Shown: positions 33,733 to 42,701 of the stretch, piece after piece
Numbering within the stretch: the stretch's first letter is position 1
Layout: every line of letters begins with the position of its first letter
Assembly: GCA_023421075.1 (NCBI GenBank)
Contig: JAEZUM010000025.1
Span: 62,001 to 126,000 of the forward strand
Direction of reading: 5' to 3'
DNA: 64,000 nt
Source of the DNA: Bacillota bacterium
GTDB lineage: Bacteria; Bacillota; Clostridia; Lachnospirales; Lachnospiraceae
Translations under genes and position numbers: made by a program
Notes under the pieces: model-generated
Databases searched by the model: none
Seen by the model: the letters and a program-made list of their open reading frames with translations, nothing else
Told to the model about the DNA's origin: nothing

Positions 33733-35165
33733 TGAAGCTGATCTTTGAAAAGAGTATGCCCGGTAGAGGCTGTGCGCTTCTTCCGGAATGCGACGTTCCG
33801 GCAGTAGCTCCCCCCAAGGCGTTTAAGAGAGAGAAAGAGCTTCCCCTTCCGGAGGTGTCGGAGACGGAGCTTAGCAGGCATTATACACAGCTAATGAAGC
33901 GTACCTTTGGAATTAACAATGGGTTCTATCCCCTTGGTTCCTGTACCATGAAATACAATCCGAAGATTAACGATGATATGGCGAAGCTGAATGGTTTCAC
34001 AGGAGTTCATCCCCTGCAGACGCAGGATAGTATTCAGGGTTGCCTTGAGGTGTTAAAGAAGGCGGATGAGTATCTATGTGAGGTTACCGGTATGGATTCG
34101 ATGGATTTTCAGCCGGCAGCCGGAGCTCATGGAGAGTTTACCGGTCTCAAATTAATCTGGGCATATCACCAGGATCGTAAGGATACGAAGCGAACCAAGA
34201 TCATCGTTCCTGACTCGGCTCACGGAACGAACCCGGCGAGTGCAACGATGGCAGGCTTTTCTGTTATCAATGTAGCTTCCACCAAGGAGGGTTATGTTGA
34301 TCCGGAGGAGCTTCGTAAAGTGGTCGGAGAGGATACGGCAGGCTTTATGCTGACCAATCCCAATACCATCGGAATGTTTGACGAGAATATTCTGGAGATT
34401 ACGAGAATTATCCATGAAGCAGGCGGTCTGAATTACTATGATGGAGCGAACCTGAATGCGATTATGGGAATGGTAAGACCCGGTGATATGGGCTTTGATG
34501 TAGTCCATCTGAATCTTCATAAGACCTTCTCAACGCCTCATGGCGGCGGTGGACCCGGTAGTGGTCCTGTTGGCTGTAAGGAATTACTTACGAAGTACCT
34601 GCCTTCTCCGCGAATCAAGGAGGAAGATGGGTATTTTAGCTGGGAGGAGAAGGACCCTGCAAGCATTGGCAGAGTGAAAGCCTTTCATGGTAACTTCCTG
34701 GTAGTTGTCAGAGCCTTAACCTATATTCTGACACTGGGTGCGGAAGGACTTCGCAGTGCTTCCCAGAATGCAGTTCTGAATGCAAATTATATGATGCATT
34801 TACTGAAGGATACCTTTGATATTCCGTTCCCGGGTCCTTGTATGCATGAGTTTGTTATATCCTTAGAGGAGCTGAAGAAGGAGAAGGGAGTTTCCGCTCT
34901 GGACTTTGCAAAGACACTCCTTGATTACGGCATGCATCCGCCGACGATGTATTTCCCGCTTATTGTACACGAAGCCTTGATGGTAGAGCCAACAGAGACG
35001 GAATCAAAGGAGACACTGGAGGAAGCAGTCGCGGTCTATAAGCAGATCTATGAGAGAGCACTGGAGGAGCCGGAGGCACTGCATCTGAGCCCGGTAAATA
35101 CGGTAGTTGGACGTCCGGACGAGGTAGGAGCAGCACGAAACCCGGTGGTATGCTGTCAGCTGTAA
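33732..35165 (+). CDS. gcvPB: Glycine dehydrogenase (decarboxylating) subunit 2
   Basis: A 477-aa beta half of the P protein. The PLP-binding lysine is Lys264 in HLNLHKTFSTPHGGGGPG, and the glycine-rich stretch after it is present. Other marks are PLGSCTMKYNPKIND and AHGTNPASATMAGF. I use the ATG at 33732, which forms a TGATG overlap with gcvPA and sits 8 nt after AAAGGAGGTG. A GTG at 33729 is possible. Overlapping translation keeps the two subunits in equal amounts. Confidence 0.97.
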   Translation: MKLIFEKSMPGRGCALLPECDVPAVAPPKAFKREKELPLPEVSETELSRHYTQLMKRTFGINNGFYPLGSCTMKYNPKINDDMAKLNGFTGVHPLQTQDSIQGCLEVLKKADEYLCEVTGMDSMDFQPAAGAHGEFTGLKLIWAYHQDRKDTKRTKIIVPDSAHGTNPASATMAGFSVINVASTKEGYVDPEELRKVVGEDTAGFMLTNPNTIGMFDENILEITRIIHEAGGLNYYDGANLNAIMGMVRPGDMGFDVVHLNLHKTFSTPHGGGGPGSGPVGCKELLTKYLPSPRIKEEDGYFSWEEKDPASIGRVKAFHGNFLVVVRALTYILTLGAEGLRSASQNAVLNANYMMHLLKDTFDIPFPGPCMHEFVISLEELKKEKGVSALDFAKTLLDYGMHPPTMYFPLIVHEALMVEPTETESKETLEEAVAVYKQIYERALEEPEALHLSPVNTVVGRPDEVGAARNPVVCCQL

Positions 35166-35249
35166 GTGTAGGAATGCTGAACGGATCCTATACTACGGAT
35201 AAACAGAAGGAATAGAGCTTATTGTAATTCATAATACATTATCTTAAGG

Positions 35250-35297
35250 AAGCTGCTTTACGTCCTATCGATTAGGTTCACTAGAGCAGCTTTCTTT
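35250..35297 (+). terminator. Terminator-like hairpin between gcvPB and lplA
   Basis: AAGCTGCTTTA pairs with TAGAGCAGCTT (one wobble), with an inner TCCTA/TAGGT stem, followed by TCTTTCC. It may end or weaken the riboswitch transcript before the lipoate genes. Confidence 0.65.
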
Positions 35298-35319
35298 CCA
35301 TCATAGAAAGAGGTAGTCC

Positions 35320-36315
35320 ATGATTAATACCATCAAATATATCATAACCACGGAGACAGATCCATATAAGAACCTTGCGATGGAGGAGTATCTACTGAAG
35401 CAGGTAAAGGATGACCAGGTAATCTTATATCTGTGGCAAAATGAGAAAACCGTAGTTATTGGTAAGAATCAAAATCCCTGGAAGGAGTGTAAGCTCGCAC
35501 AGCTATTGGAGGACGGAGGGAAGCTGGTTCGACGTCTATCCGGAGGAGGAGCGGTATTTCACGACCTGGGGAATCTGAACTTCACCTTCCTGGCGACCAA
35601 AGAGAATTATAATGTAGAGAGACAGTTAGAGGTAATTCTGAAAGCAGTGAGGCGTCTGGGGATACCGGCTGAGAAATCCGGTCGCAATGATATCACCGTA
35701 GAAGAAAGGAAATTCTCCGGGAATGCCTTTTTCTCGGACGGGGTTCATTGTTATCATCATGGTACCGTCTTAGTGAAGGTTGATATGAGCATGTTATCCC
35801 ACTATCTGAATGTCTCACGGGATAAGCTGATTTCGAAAGGTGTGGATTCAGTGAGATCAAGAGTTACCAACCTAACGGAATATGTTCCGGAGCTGACGAT
35901 TGATCAGATGCGAAAGGAACTGGTAGAGGCTTTCAGCGAGGTATATGAGATGGTTCCTGTGGAACTGAAGGTATCCGAGCTTCCGACTGAGGAGCTGCGC
36001 AAGCTGGAAGAGAAGTTTTCCTCCTGGGACTGGATCTTAGGTAAGAAGATGGAGTTCAATTATTCCGTCGACAGACGTTACTCCTGGGGAAATATTGATC
36101 TTGAGTTTGTAGTGGATGCAGGACGGATTAACAGCTGTAGAGCATATTCTGATGCGCTTTTGACAGAATACTTTGATAAGCTGTCGATTGCTCTGAGTGG
36201 TTGTATCTTCTCCTCGGAGGCAATGATTTCTGCTTTGAATGAAATCAAGCTTACAGCGGAGGAGACCAATATACATCAAGATGTTATTGCGCTCATTCAA
36301 GAAATGAAGATATAG
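35320..36315 (+). CDS. lplA: Lipoate--protein ligase
   Basis: A 331-aa enzyme that activates free lipoate with ATP and attaches it to carrier lysines such as GcvH Lys61. It has the family motifs NLAMEEYLL, RRLSGGGAVFHDLGNLNFTF, GRNDITVEERKFSGNAF and HGTVLVKVDM, plus the C-terminal accessory domain (LGKKMEFNYSVDRRYSWG) needed for LplA activity. The start has AGAGGTAG upstream. Its place after gcvPB shows its role in maturing the glycine cleavage system. Confidence 0.95.
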   Translation: MINTIKYIITTETDPYKNLAMEEYLLKQVKDDQVILYLWQNEKTVVIGKNQNPWKECKLAQLLEDGGKLVRRLSGGGAVFHDLGNLNFTFLATKENYNVERQLEVILKAVRRLGIPAEKSGRNDITVEERKFSGNAFFSDGVHCYHHGTVLVKVDMSMLSHYLNVSRDKLISKGVDSVRSRVTNLTEYVPELTIDQMRKELVEAFSEVYEMVPVELKVSELPTEELRKLEEKFSSWDWILGKKMEFNYSVDRRYSWGNIDLEFVVDAGRINSCRAYSDALLTEYFDKLSIALSGCIFSSEAMISALNEIKLTAEETNIHQDVIALIQEMKI

Positions 36316-36331
36316 GAAGGGTATGGTTGAT

Positions 36332-37774
36332 ATGGAGAATCAATTTGATCTTATTATCATCGGTTCAGGTCCCGGTGGATACGTTGCTGCCATTAAAGCT
36401 GCGAAGCTGGGTAAGAAAATCGCCCTGATTGAAGGCAGGGACATCGGAGGAACCTGTCTGAACCGAGGTTGTATACCGACGAAGACATTGATGCACAGCT
36501 CTCACCTCTACTATGAGGCACAGCATCTACAGGAGCTGGGAATATCGGTAGAAGGAATCAAGCTGGATACGGATAAGCTTCGCGAACGGAAAGAAAGTGT
36601 CGTTAGCAGAATGCGACAGGGTATCATAGGATTACTGGAGGCCAATAAGGTTACGATAATCCACGGACAGGGACAGATTGTCGGTCCGGGTAAGGTAGTG
36701 GTAAGAAGCTTATCCAAGGAGGAAGGAGAGCCCTTATCAAAGGAGAATACGATACAGGAGCTTCATGCAGAGAGAATATTGATTGCAACAGGCTCAAAAC
36801 CAATCATACCAAGGCTTGAAGGAGCCGATCTTCCGGGTGTTATCACCAGTGACGAATTATTGGCTATGGAGAAAACCTATCGGAAGCTTCTCATTATTGG
36901 TGGTGGTGTCATCGGTATTGAATTTGCAACCATTTATCAGGAGCTGGGGTATGAGGTAGAAATTATCGAGGCCTTGGATCGAATCTTACCGGGTATGGAT
37001 AAGGAAGTCTCTCAAAGCATTGCCATGAGTCTGAAGAAGAAAGGTGTTACGATCCATACCAAGGCCAGAGTAACCAGAATATTTCTGAATGAGGAGGGAA
37101 CACTGGCTTGTGAATATTCGGAAAAGGATACGCAGTGTACCACGAAGGCAGAAGGAATTTTGTTGGCAGTCGGCAGGAGAGCCAATACCGAGGGATTATT
37201 CACCGAGGGACTCAGTATCATGATGGAAGGAGCGGGTATTCAGGTGAATGAGGACTTTGAGACCAGCATACCGGGGATTTATGCTATCGGTGATGTGGTA
37301 AACCGTGCCGGGCAGCTGGCTCATGCTGCTTCAGCGCAGGGGATCTTCGCAGTTGAGAAAATGTTCGATCATATCCCTAGTATCAATCTCTCCGTAATTC
37401 CTTCCTGTATCTATACGACACCGGAAGCAGCCAGTGTCGGTATGACGGAAGAAGAAGCGTTGCAAGCCGGGTATTGTATTAAGGTAGGGAAGTATCCGAT
37501 GCTAGGTAACGGCAAGACTCTATTATCCGCCGGTGAGAGAGGCTTTATCAAGGTGATCGCAGAGGAAGATTCTTTGCGTATCCTAGGAGCAGTTCTACTG
37601 TGTGACCGGGCCACGGATATGGTAGGAGAGTTCGCTTCTGCAATAGTAAATGAGCTTACGGTAACGAATATGGCAGCAGTCATCCGCCCGCATCCGACCT
37701 ACTGTGAGGCAATCACAGAAGCCTTGGAGGATGTGGAGGGAATGGCAATCCATCTGATGCCGAAGAGGGTTTGA
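36332..37774 (+). CDS. lpdA: Dihydrolipoyl dehydrogenase (glycine cleavage L protein)
   Basis: A 480-aa flavoprotein that reoxidises dihydrolipoyl-GcvH with NAD+. It has the FAD motif GSGPGGYVAA, the redox pair Cys42/Cys47 in GGTCLNRGCIPTK, the NAD motif IIGGGVIGIEFA and the C-terminal HPTYCEAI holding the catalytic His. I prefer the ATG at 36332, 10 nt after GGAAGGG, over one at 36323 that nearly touches it. It lies 16 nt after lplA and completes the glycine cleavage set. Confidence 0.96.
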   Translation: MENQFDLIIIGSGPGGYVAAIKAAKLGKKIALIEGRDIGGTCLNRGCIPTKTLMHSSHLYYEAQHLQELGISVEGIKLDTDKLRERKESVVSRMRQGIIGLLEANKVTIIHGQGQIVGPGKVVVRSLSKEEGEPLSKENTIQELHAERILIATGSKPIIPRLEGADLPGVITSDELLAMEKTYRKLLIIGGGVIGIEFATIYQELGYEVEIIEALDRILPGMDKEVSQSIAMSLKKKGVTIHTKARVTRIFLNEEGTLACEYSEKDTQCTTKAEGILLAVGRRANTEGLFTEGLSIMMEGAGIQVNEDFETSIPGIYAIGDVVNRAGQLAHAASAQGIFAVEKMFDHIPSINLSVIPSCIYTTPEAASVGMTEEEALQAGYCIKVGKYPMLGNGKTLLSAGERGFIKVIAEEDSLRILGAVLLCDRATDMVGEFASAIVNELTVTNMAAVIRPHPTYCEAITEALEDVEGMAIHLMPKRV

Positions 37775-37794
37775 TGTGCAGGGAAAATATGTTA

Positions 37795-37823
37795 TTGACA
37801 ATTGTTTGATGTCAAACTATAAT
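37795..37823 (+). promoter_or_regulatory. Promoter of the marR-like gene
   Basis: Perfect TTGACA (37795-37800) and TATAAT (37818-37823) with a 17-nt spacer. The expected transcription start is near 37830. Confidence 0.82.
37804..37817. promoter_or_regulatory. MarR operator 1, inside the promoter spacer
   Basis: GTTTGATGTCAAAC, 6-bp arms around TG, fills the gap between -35 and -10. The same palindrome lies before the hydrolase gene at 38355. Confidence 0.75.
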
Positions 37824-37829
37824 AAAGGT

Positions 37830-38264
37830 ATGAAGACAAGAGACGCGATATCCTATATATCAAAAATAAGAGAAAAGGTAAATCGACTGATTGAAGCAGA
37901 GATGTCCCGCAATGGATTGGAGGGGATTGTGACCTCTCATGGGGATATCATCTATGCTTTATTTTATCAGCAGAGAATGACCATGGCAGAGATTGCTGAT
38001 AAAATCGGCAGAGATAAATCTACGGTGACAGCACTGGTGGATAAGCTGGTGAAGCTGGGATATGTGGTCAAGGAGAGAGACACGGAGGATACCAGGGTGA
38101 TCTATGTGGCTTTAACGGATAAGGGACAGGAACTGAAGCCTACCTTTGAAGCGATATCGGATAAGGTACTTAATACCTTTTATGCCGGGGTGTCGGAGGA
38201 GGAGAAGACGGAGCTTGCCAATACTCTGGATAAGATATTTCATAACTTTGATTCGTTGCAATAG
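37830..38264 (+). CDS. MarR-family transcriptional regulator
   Basis: A 144-aa winged-helix repressor. The DNA-reading part is MTMAEIADKIGRDKSTVTALVDKLVKLGY and the wing KERDTEDTRVIYVALTDKG. Operators with the same palindrome lie in its own promoter and before the next gene, so it most likely represses itself and the hydrolase. The start is uncertain. With the ATG at 37830 the mRNA from the strong promoter would have almost no leader. A GTG at 37776 (GAGGG upstream) would put the operator inside the coding sequence and require transcription from the lpdA side. The family is certain. Confidence 0.88.
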   Translation: MKTRDAISYISKIREKVNRLIEAEMSRNGLEGIVTSHGDIIYALFYQQRMTMAEIADKIGRDKSTVTALVDKLVKLGYVVKERDTEDTRVIYVALTDKGQELKPTFEAISDKVLNTFYAGVSEEEKTELANTLDKIFHNFDSLQ

Positions 38265-38313
38265 AATTTTGTTAAGCTTGCATTCTGACATTGATTGAAT
38301 GCTTTATGATAAC

Positions 38314-38345
38314 GGAAAGTTCGTGGTATGAGCTTTCCTTTATCT
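38314..38345 (+). terminator. Weak terminator after the marR-like gene
   Basis: GGAAAG (38314-38319) and CTTTCC (38333-38338) with partial extension inward, followed by TTTATCTTT. Confidence 0.5.
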
Positions 38346-38354
38346 TTAGATATA

Positions 38355-38372
38355 TAGTTTGACATCAAACTA
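38355..38372. promoter_or_regulatory. MarR operator 2, before the hydrolase gene
   Basis: TAGTTTGACATCAAACTA has perfect 8-bp arms around CA. It shares the core TTTGANNTCAAA with the site at 37804 and ends 22 nt before the hydrolase start codon. Confidence 0.75.
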
Positions 38373-38394
38373 AAATATAAAGGAGGAAATAACT

Positions 38395-39219
38395 ATGATG
38401 GATTATACGAAGCTACTACCGGAACATGTTGAGAAATACTTAGGGGAAAAGGATTTATTTCTAGAGATCTTCGAAGGAAACAGAGTTGGAGTAAAAGGGA
38501 ATAGGAAGCCACCCCTCCTCTTTGTTCATGGAGCATTTACGGGGAGTTGGATGTGGAGCAAGTTTGTGCCTCATTTTGTAGAGGCAGGGTATCGTTGCTA
38601 CGTCATGAACCTGAGAAGCCACTACAAAAGCAGGTCTATGGATATGACGCAGATCAGCATCGAGGATTATCTTGAGGATATCCGAGAAAATATTGTGGAA
38701 TGCGGTGAGCCACCGATACTGATTGGCTTTAGTATGGGAGGTATGCTGTGCCAGAAGATTGCAGAGGAAGGAACGATTGCCGGACTTGTAGTGGTTGATT
38801 CCTCAATCAGTAGGGAGGTGAACATCGTTGCTCCATACGAGAATCCGGTGGAGGATACCTTAGGAATCATTATGCCTGCACCGATTCGGGACGAAGAAAG
38901 CATCGACGAAGCACAGAACGATATCGACTTTCAGAGGAAGTATCTTGCGATGGAATCTTCGAAGGCAATCGGTGCAATGGCTTGTTGGATCCGGGGAAGG
39001 GAAGGAATCTCCATTGACAGCGGTAAGATAAGCTGCCGCTGTCTGGTAATAAAGGCAGTGAACTGTGAGCGTGATAACCTACAAGGCAGAGCAACCGCTG
39101 AGCAGCTGAAGGGAGAATATCTTGCTCTGTGGAATATGAGTCATACCGGGCTTCTCGTAGGACAGCGATATCAGGAGGCAGTGGATCGTATTCTGGTTTG
39201 GCTAAGACCTTATAGCTAA
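38395..39219 (+). CDS. Alpha/beta hydrolase
   Basis: A 274-aa soluble alpha/beta-hydrolase. The oxyanion motif FVHGAFTGSW is near residues 43-52, the nucleophile elbow GFSMGG puts Ser113 in the active site, and a C-terminal His in MSHTGLL fits the triad. No signal peptide. The ATG follows AGGAGG by 8 nt. It is paired with the MarR gene through a shared operator, a pattern usual for detoxification or aromatic-ester systems, but the substrate is unknown. Its last 18 bp overlap the convergent BtrH-like gene. Confidence 0.9.
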   Translation: MMDYTKLLPEHVEKYLGEKDLFLEIFEGNRVGVKGNRKPPLLFVHGAFTGSWMWSKFVPHFVEAGYRCYVMNLRSHYKSRSMDMTQISIEDYLEDIRENIVECGEPPILIGFSMGGMLCQKIAEEGTIAGLVVVDSSISREVNIVAPYENPVEDTLGIIMPAPIRDEESIDEAQNDIDFQRKYLAMESSKAIGAMACWIRGREGISIDSGKISCRCLVIKAVNCERDNLQGRATAEQLKGEYLALWNMSHTGLLVGQRYQEAVDRILVWLRPYS

Positions 39220-40188
39220 TAGTAATTCCATTGCGCTTTTCTCTTGGTGTGAAAGGTCTACGAATAGTTCAGAGGCTTGATTGATATATTCAAATTGCTG
39301 GGTGACGGCAGCCTTGTGAAGTAATTCGGATACCTTCGTCCATAACAATGCGATTCCTGCAAATCTCTCCTGTGCTTTGTATAGGTTCTCATGTCCGATC
39401 AGAGCATAGCTTTCCTTTAGGAAATCACGGTAGAAATTACGAAAGAGAGCACCGCCGGTTCCTCCATCTTCCATTATCATTGCAGTTGTCGTAAAATCCT
39501 TTTCGATGTCCTTACTGTTTCGAAAGCATTTTTTGATTTCTTCACTTGCTTTGAGAATCCCCTGATAACCGATGTTTTTAATCGGGGGATTAAGATAGCT
39601 AACTGCATTGTTTAAAATCGCAATCCGAACTACTTCCTTTAGGTCATAGCTTTGGTCTGTTTTTTGCAGGGTATAACTTAGATTTTTGGAGGACATGGGA
39701 CCCTTCTCATTCCTGGCAAGGGCAAGGCTGGACAGAGAGGTCTTCACCTGCTGCATGCTGGAATCTACCAGGTATGCGTATTCATCGTCATATCCATACA
39801 GTGCAGCATAATGACCGGCAAAATGGATCTTCTCCGTAAAATAATCAAGGTGATAAAAATCAAGCTTCAATCCGACCGGGATATCCCGGTCTATAAAATG
39901 AACTACATTATCCCATGCTTTTTTAATCGAAGCCGTTTCTTTGACCTTTAAGTTAAGCTTCAGACTATTGGCTATATTTTGAGTTAAACCATCCTGCTTA
40001 ATTCGTCCACCGATGAAGGGATAATCCATATCCTTGCTGTTCCAGAAAATAAAACTAAGTCCTTCCCCGATACCGAATAACATCGGTTCCGATAATTCAA
40101 TTCCAATATAATTTAGTAGGGTTCCGGTGGCAGTTGATTCACAATGCTGACCGATGAACGGTTTCATGTTATTGATGATATGAGACAT
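39202..40188 (-). CDS. BtrH N-terminal / DUF4872 domain protein
   Basis: A 328-aa protein. The N-terminal half resembles the BtrH domain, a papain-like acyltransferase first seen in butirosin synthesis: Cys17 in GQHCESTATGTLLNY, His in IHFAGHYAALYGYDD and Asp in LVDSS. The C-terminal helical part fits DUF4872, including GYQGILKASEEIKKCF and GGALFRNFYRDFL. BtrH moves an acyl group from a carrier protein to an aminoglycoside, but no carrier or antibiotic genes are nearby, so this orphan likely has another acyl-transfer or amidase role. The start has AAGGAGG. Confidence 0.8.
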   Translation of the reverse strand: MSHIINNMKPFIGQHCESTATGTLLNYIGIELSEPMLFGIGEGLSFIFWNSKDMDYPFIGGRIKQDGLTQNIANSLKLNLKVKETASIKKAWDNVVHFIDRDIPVGLKLDFYHLDYFTEKIHFAGHYAALYGYDDEYAYLVDSSMQQVKTSLSSLALARNEKGPMSSKNLSYTLQKTDQSYDLKEVVRIAILNNAVSYLNPPIKNIGYQGILKASEEIKKCFRNSKDIEKDFTTTAMIMEDGGTGGALFRNFYRDFLKESYALIGHENLYKAQERFAGIALLWTKVSELLHKAAVTQQFEYINQASELFVDLSHQEKSAMELLLAIRS

Positions 40189-40357
40189 TTTGCATCCTCC
40201 TTCTTTTACTTCATCTTATCAGATATAATGTGACAGCAGCATGTCATATTTATTTATGATAAAACAAATAGGCACATTCAAACATCATGCCGGATCAGGT
40301 TGTGAGAATGTAAAACGATTACAATCTTGTGACCGGATGAGCGGGTCATGTAATGTA

Positions 40358-40984
40358 CTATCTCAAATTCTTATAGTAGAAGATAGCAATCTGGGTACGA
40401 TCCCTCAGATCCAGCTTCTCTAAGATCGAGCTGATGTTATTGCGTACCGTGCCCTCGCTTAAGTACAGGAGCTCTGCAATTTCCTTATTGGACATGCCGT
40501 CAGCAATCTTTGTGATGATCTCCAGCTCCTTGTCGGTAATACCAAATTCACTCAGATTCTTCTGCTCTGTAGCCTTTGTGATAAGGTGGGGGAGCTTGGT
40601 GATAATCTCATTACCATAGACGTTCTGTCCGGCGTAGACAGCCTTCAGAGCAGGCAGTATGCTCTCATAGTCCTGCTTCAGCATATAGCCCTTCGCTCCG
40701 ATGCGTAACGCCTTGATGATATAATCGTCATCCAGGAACGTGGTAAGATAGAGTATTCTAGCTTGTGGATGGAGGGATAATATCTGTTCTCCGGCCTCAA
40801 GCCCGCTCATAATCTCCATGCGGATATCCATGAGTAACACATCCGGTCTTAATCGGTTATAAAGCTCCACACCTTCTTTTCCGTTATTGCCGGTGCCGAC
40901 GACCGTAATCTCCGGGTCGGCCGATAGAATAATCTTAAGTGACGAACAGACCAGCCTGTCGTCATCAATCAGTAAAACCTTCAT
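40358..40984 (-). CDS. NarL/LuxR-type response regulator
   Basis: A 208-aa response regulator. The receiver domain has the acidic pair in LLIDDDRLV, phospho-acceptor Asp53 in LLMDIRM, a switch Thr in YLTTF and Lys in YMLKQD. The C-terminal LuxR-type helix-turn-helix is ELEIITKIADGMSNKEIAELL with SEGTVRNNISSILEKL. It should be phosphorylated by the histidine kinase encoded upstream on the same strand. The kinase gene lies 412 nt away, a gap filled by a large palindrome. Such LiaR/DesR-like systems often sense envelope stress. Confidence 0.95.
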   Translation of the reverse strand: MKVLLIDDDRLVCSSLKIILSADPEITVVGTGNNGKEGVELYNRLRPDVLLMDIRMEIMSGLEAGEQILSLHPQARILYLTTFLDDDYIIKALRIGAKGYMLKQDYESILPALKAVYAGQNVYGNEIITKLPHLITKATEQKNLSEFGITDKELEIITKIADGMSNKEIAELLYLSEGTVRNNISSILEKLDLRDRTQIAIFYYKNLR

Positions 40985-41115
40985 AAAATCCCCCCATATT
41001 CTCTATCAAATTAATTGCTTCTTATATTCGTAAATAAACGCTTTTTTATTGTATTCGGTAATACAAGCTTTTTAAACGATCTCGCTTTTACGAAAGAATA
41101 AATATGAAATGTAAC

Positions 41116-41387
41116 TAGAGTATCAAAAGCCTCCATCTACGATATATCACTAATTTTAAGAGTTAATTTGCACACGCTGAATCGATTAAAGTGCTACCTA
41201 ACATAGTTTGATGAGCAACTGTATGAGGCCGTCGGTACTTGGAACACGTACTTTGTGTTCCTATGTACCGCTACGTGGCTCATCCAAGCGAAAGCGTGTT
41301 GCGAATAAATTATGTTAGGTAGCACTTTAATCGCAACAAAAACAAATTAACATTTCATATAAACATTACAAGGGTTTTGATACTCTA
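41116..41387. repeat. 272-bp nested imperfect palindrome between kinase and regulator genes
   Basis: Five stems fit inside one another. From outside in: 13 bp (41116-41128 / 41375-41387); 9 bp (41162-41170 / 41343-41351); a perfect 23 bp (41183-41205 / 41311-41333); short GCAAC/GTTGC and ATGAGGCC/GGCTCAT; and the apical GGTAC...GGAACAC / GTGTTCC..GTACC, centred near 41251. The arms are separated by unequal internal loops. It could be a miniature inverted-repeat element or a structured RNA read with the kinase mRNA. No protein frame fits it. The rest of the gap (40985-41115) is AT-rich without a clear signal. Confidence 0.88.
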
Positions 41388-41396
41388 TTCATAATT

Positions 41397-42494
41397 TCAC
41401 TTCTTCGGAAACGTAATAAATAGCTTAAATCCATTAGACACCGAAATATTGATGTTTCCTCCGAAGCTTTTCACACGGTCATAGATATTATGAAGCCCCA
41501 TTCCATCACCGAATTCCTGCTTCTCGAAGGCCTTTACCAGAAATCGTGCCTGTTCTTCCCCAAGTATCTGATTATCCTGGATTACCAGCTGATACATGGC
41601 AGGATGCTCTCTGAGAATTAAAGTAACCTTAGTTGCCTGGGAATGCCTTATGATATTGGACAGCATTTCCTTGATAATGGCGATGATCGCATGCTTTAAC
41701 GGAGTCTTAGGCGGAGTATTCACATCATATTCATAGACGATTGGGCAAAAGGTGAAGTTCTTCACCAACTGTTCCACCTGTGCATAGAGATCAATGGATT
41801 CATCGTACATATTATGGATACTGCTTCGAATCTGGTCCATTCCGCCGGAAAGTGATGTCTTCAGGTCGGTAAGACCCTCCCGGATTGGCTCCTCCTTCGA
41901 TATCGTAAGCATGGCTCCTACCTGTAGTAAGGCTCTGGATAAGAGGTGGCCGATATTATCATGAATTTCCTTGGAGATACGGTTACGCTCGTTGAGGGTA
42001 GCCAGATTAATCTCATAATCCTGGTTCTTAAGAAGGCTCTGGTTCTTCTCCTCCAGTAACAGTGACATAGCAGTAGAATTATCACGAAGCTCATTATATT
42101 CACTTTTTAGGGTTCCTAACTTATCGGTTTTGAACTTCAACAGGTATGCTATAATCAGTATCAATGTCGTGAAGGCCAAAGTCATCGTAGAATATCCCTG
42201 TAAATGATAGAGAAACAGGCTGGGCACGAGTAAGATCCCATATTGATATTTTGTATGTAAAATATCATAAAGTACCAAGGGCAGAAAGACAATATACCAA
42301 TGGAACAGGAGGCATAGCAGTGCATAAAAGATACATCCAGCGAAGCGAACTCTGCCATCCTCGTGATTGACAAACAAGCTGCTAAGTACAACGGCTATGA
42401 TGACCGGCACAATAAAGAAGCTGCCGGTGTCCTCAAACAGATATAAGGTTAAGCAACAAAGGAATAATAAGATTTTATCAAATATTTCGTACAT
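41397..42494 (-). CDS. NarL-type sensor histidine kinase
   Basis: A 365-aa membrane histidine kinase. Residues 1-120 contain about five hydrophobic helices with very short loops, so the signal is probably sensed in the membrane. The HisKA_3 phosphorylation site is His178 in NRISKEIHDNIGHLL. The ATP-binding domain has the N-box EMLSNIIRHSQATKV and G-box GDGMGLHNIYDRVKSFGG. The gene is upstream of, and co-oriented with, the NarL-type regulator. The ligand is unknown. Confidence 0.93.
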   Translation of the reverse strand: MYEIFDKILLFLCCLTLYLFEDTGSFFIVPVIIAVVLSSLFVNHEDGRVRFAGCIFYALLCLLFHWYIVFLPLVLYDILHTKYQYGILLVPSLFLYHLQGYSTMTLAFTTLILIIAYLLKFKTDKLGTLKSEYNELRDNSTAMSLLLEEKNQSLLKNQDYEINLATLNERNRISKEIHDNIGHLLSRALLQVGAMLTISKEEPIREGLTDLKTSLSGGMDQIRSSIHNMYDESIDLYAQVEQLVKNFTFCPIVYEYDVNTPPKTPLKHAIIAIIKEMLSNIIRHSQATKVTLILREHPAMYQLVIQDNQILGEEQARFLVKAFEKQEFGDGMGLHNIYDRVKSFGGNINISVSNGFKLFITFPKK

Positions 42495-42599
42495 AAGGGC
42501 TCCTTACACGAAGAATTGGAAAGATCTTCAATCTACTTTTCAGTATTGCATGCCGGAATTGTTATGTCAAGATGTTACGATAAGGAACAATTGTTATGG

Positions 42600-42628
42600 T
42601 TGAAAGGAGCAAATGGGGATGATATAAT
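42600..42628 (+). promoter_or_regulatory. Promoter of the isochorismatase-GH20 transcript
   Basis: TTGAAA (42600-42605) and TATAAT (42623-42628), spacer 17 nt, 73 nt before the start codon. Confidence 0.8.
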
Positions 42629-42701
42629 CAGAATATCGATCCAGGACGGATCACCAATGGAAAGAATTTGTTCTATTTGAAATAGAAGAAGGAGAGGCAA
42701 G

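Noticed and set aside
41030..41080. A terminator (TTGTATT/AATACAA hairpin followed by CTTTTT) after the response regulator region
   Set aside because: It points along the plus strand, where no upstream plus-strand gene exists, so it has no transcript to end.
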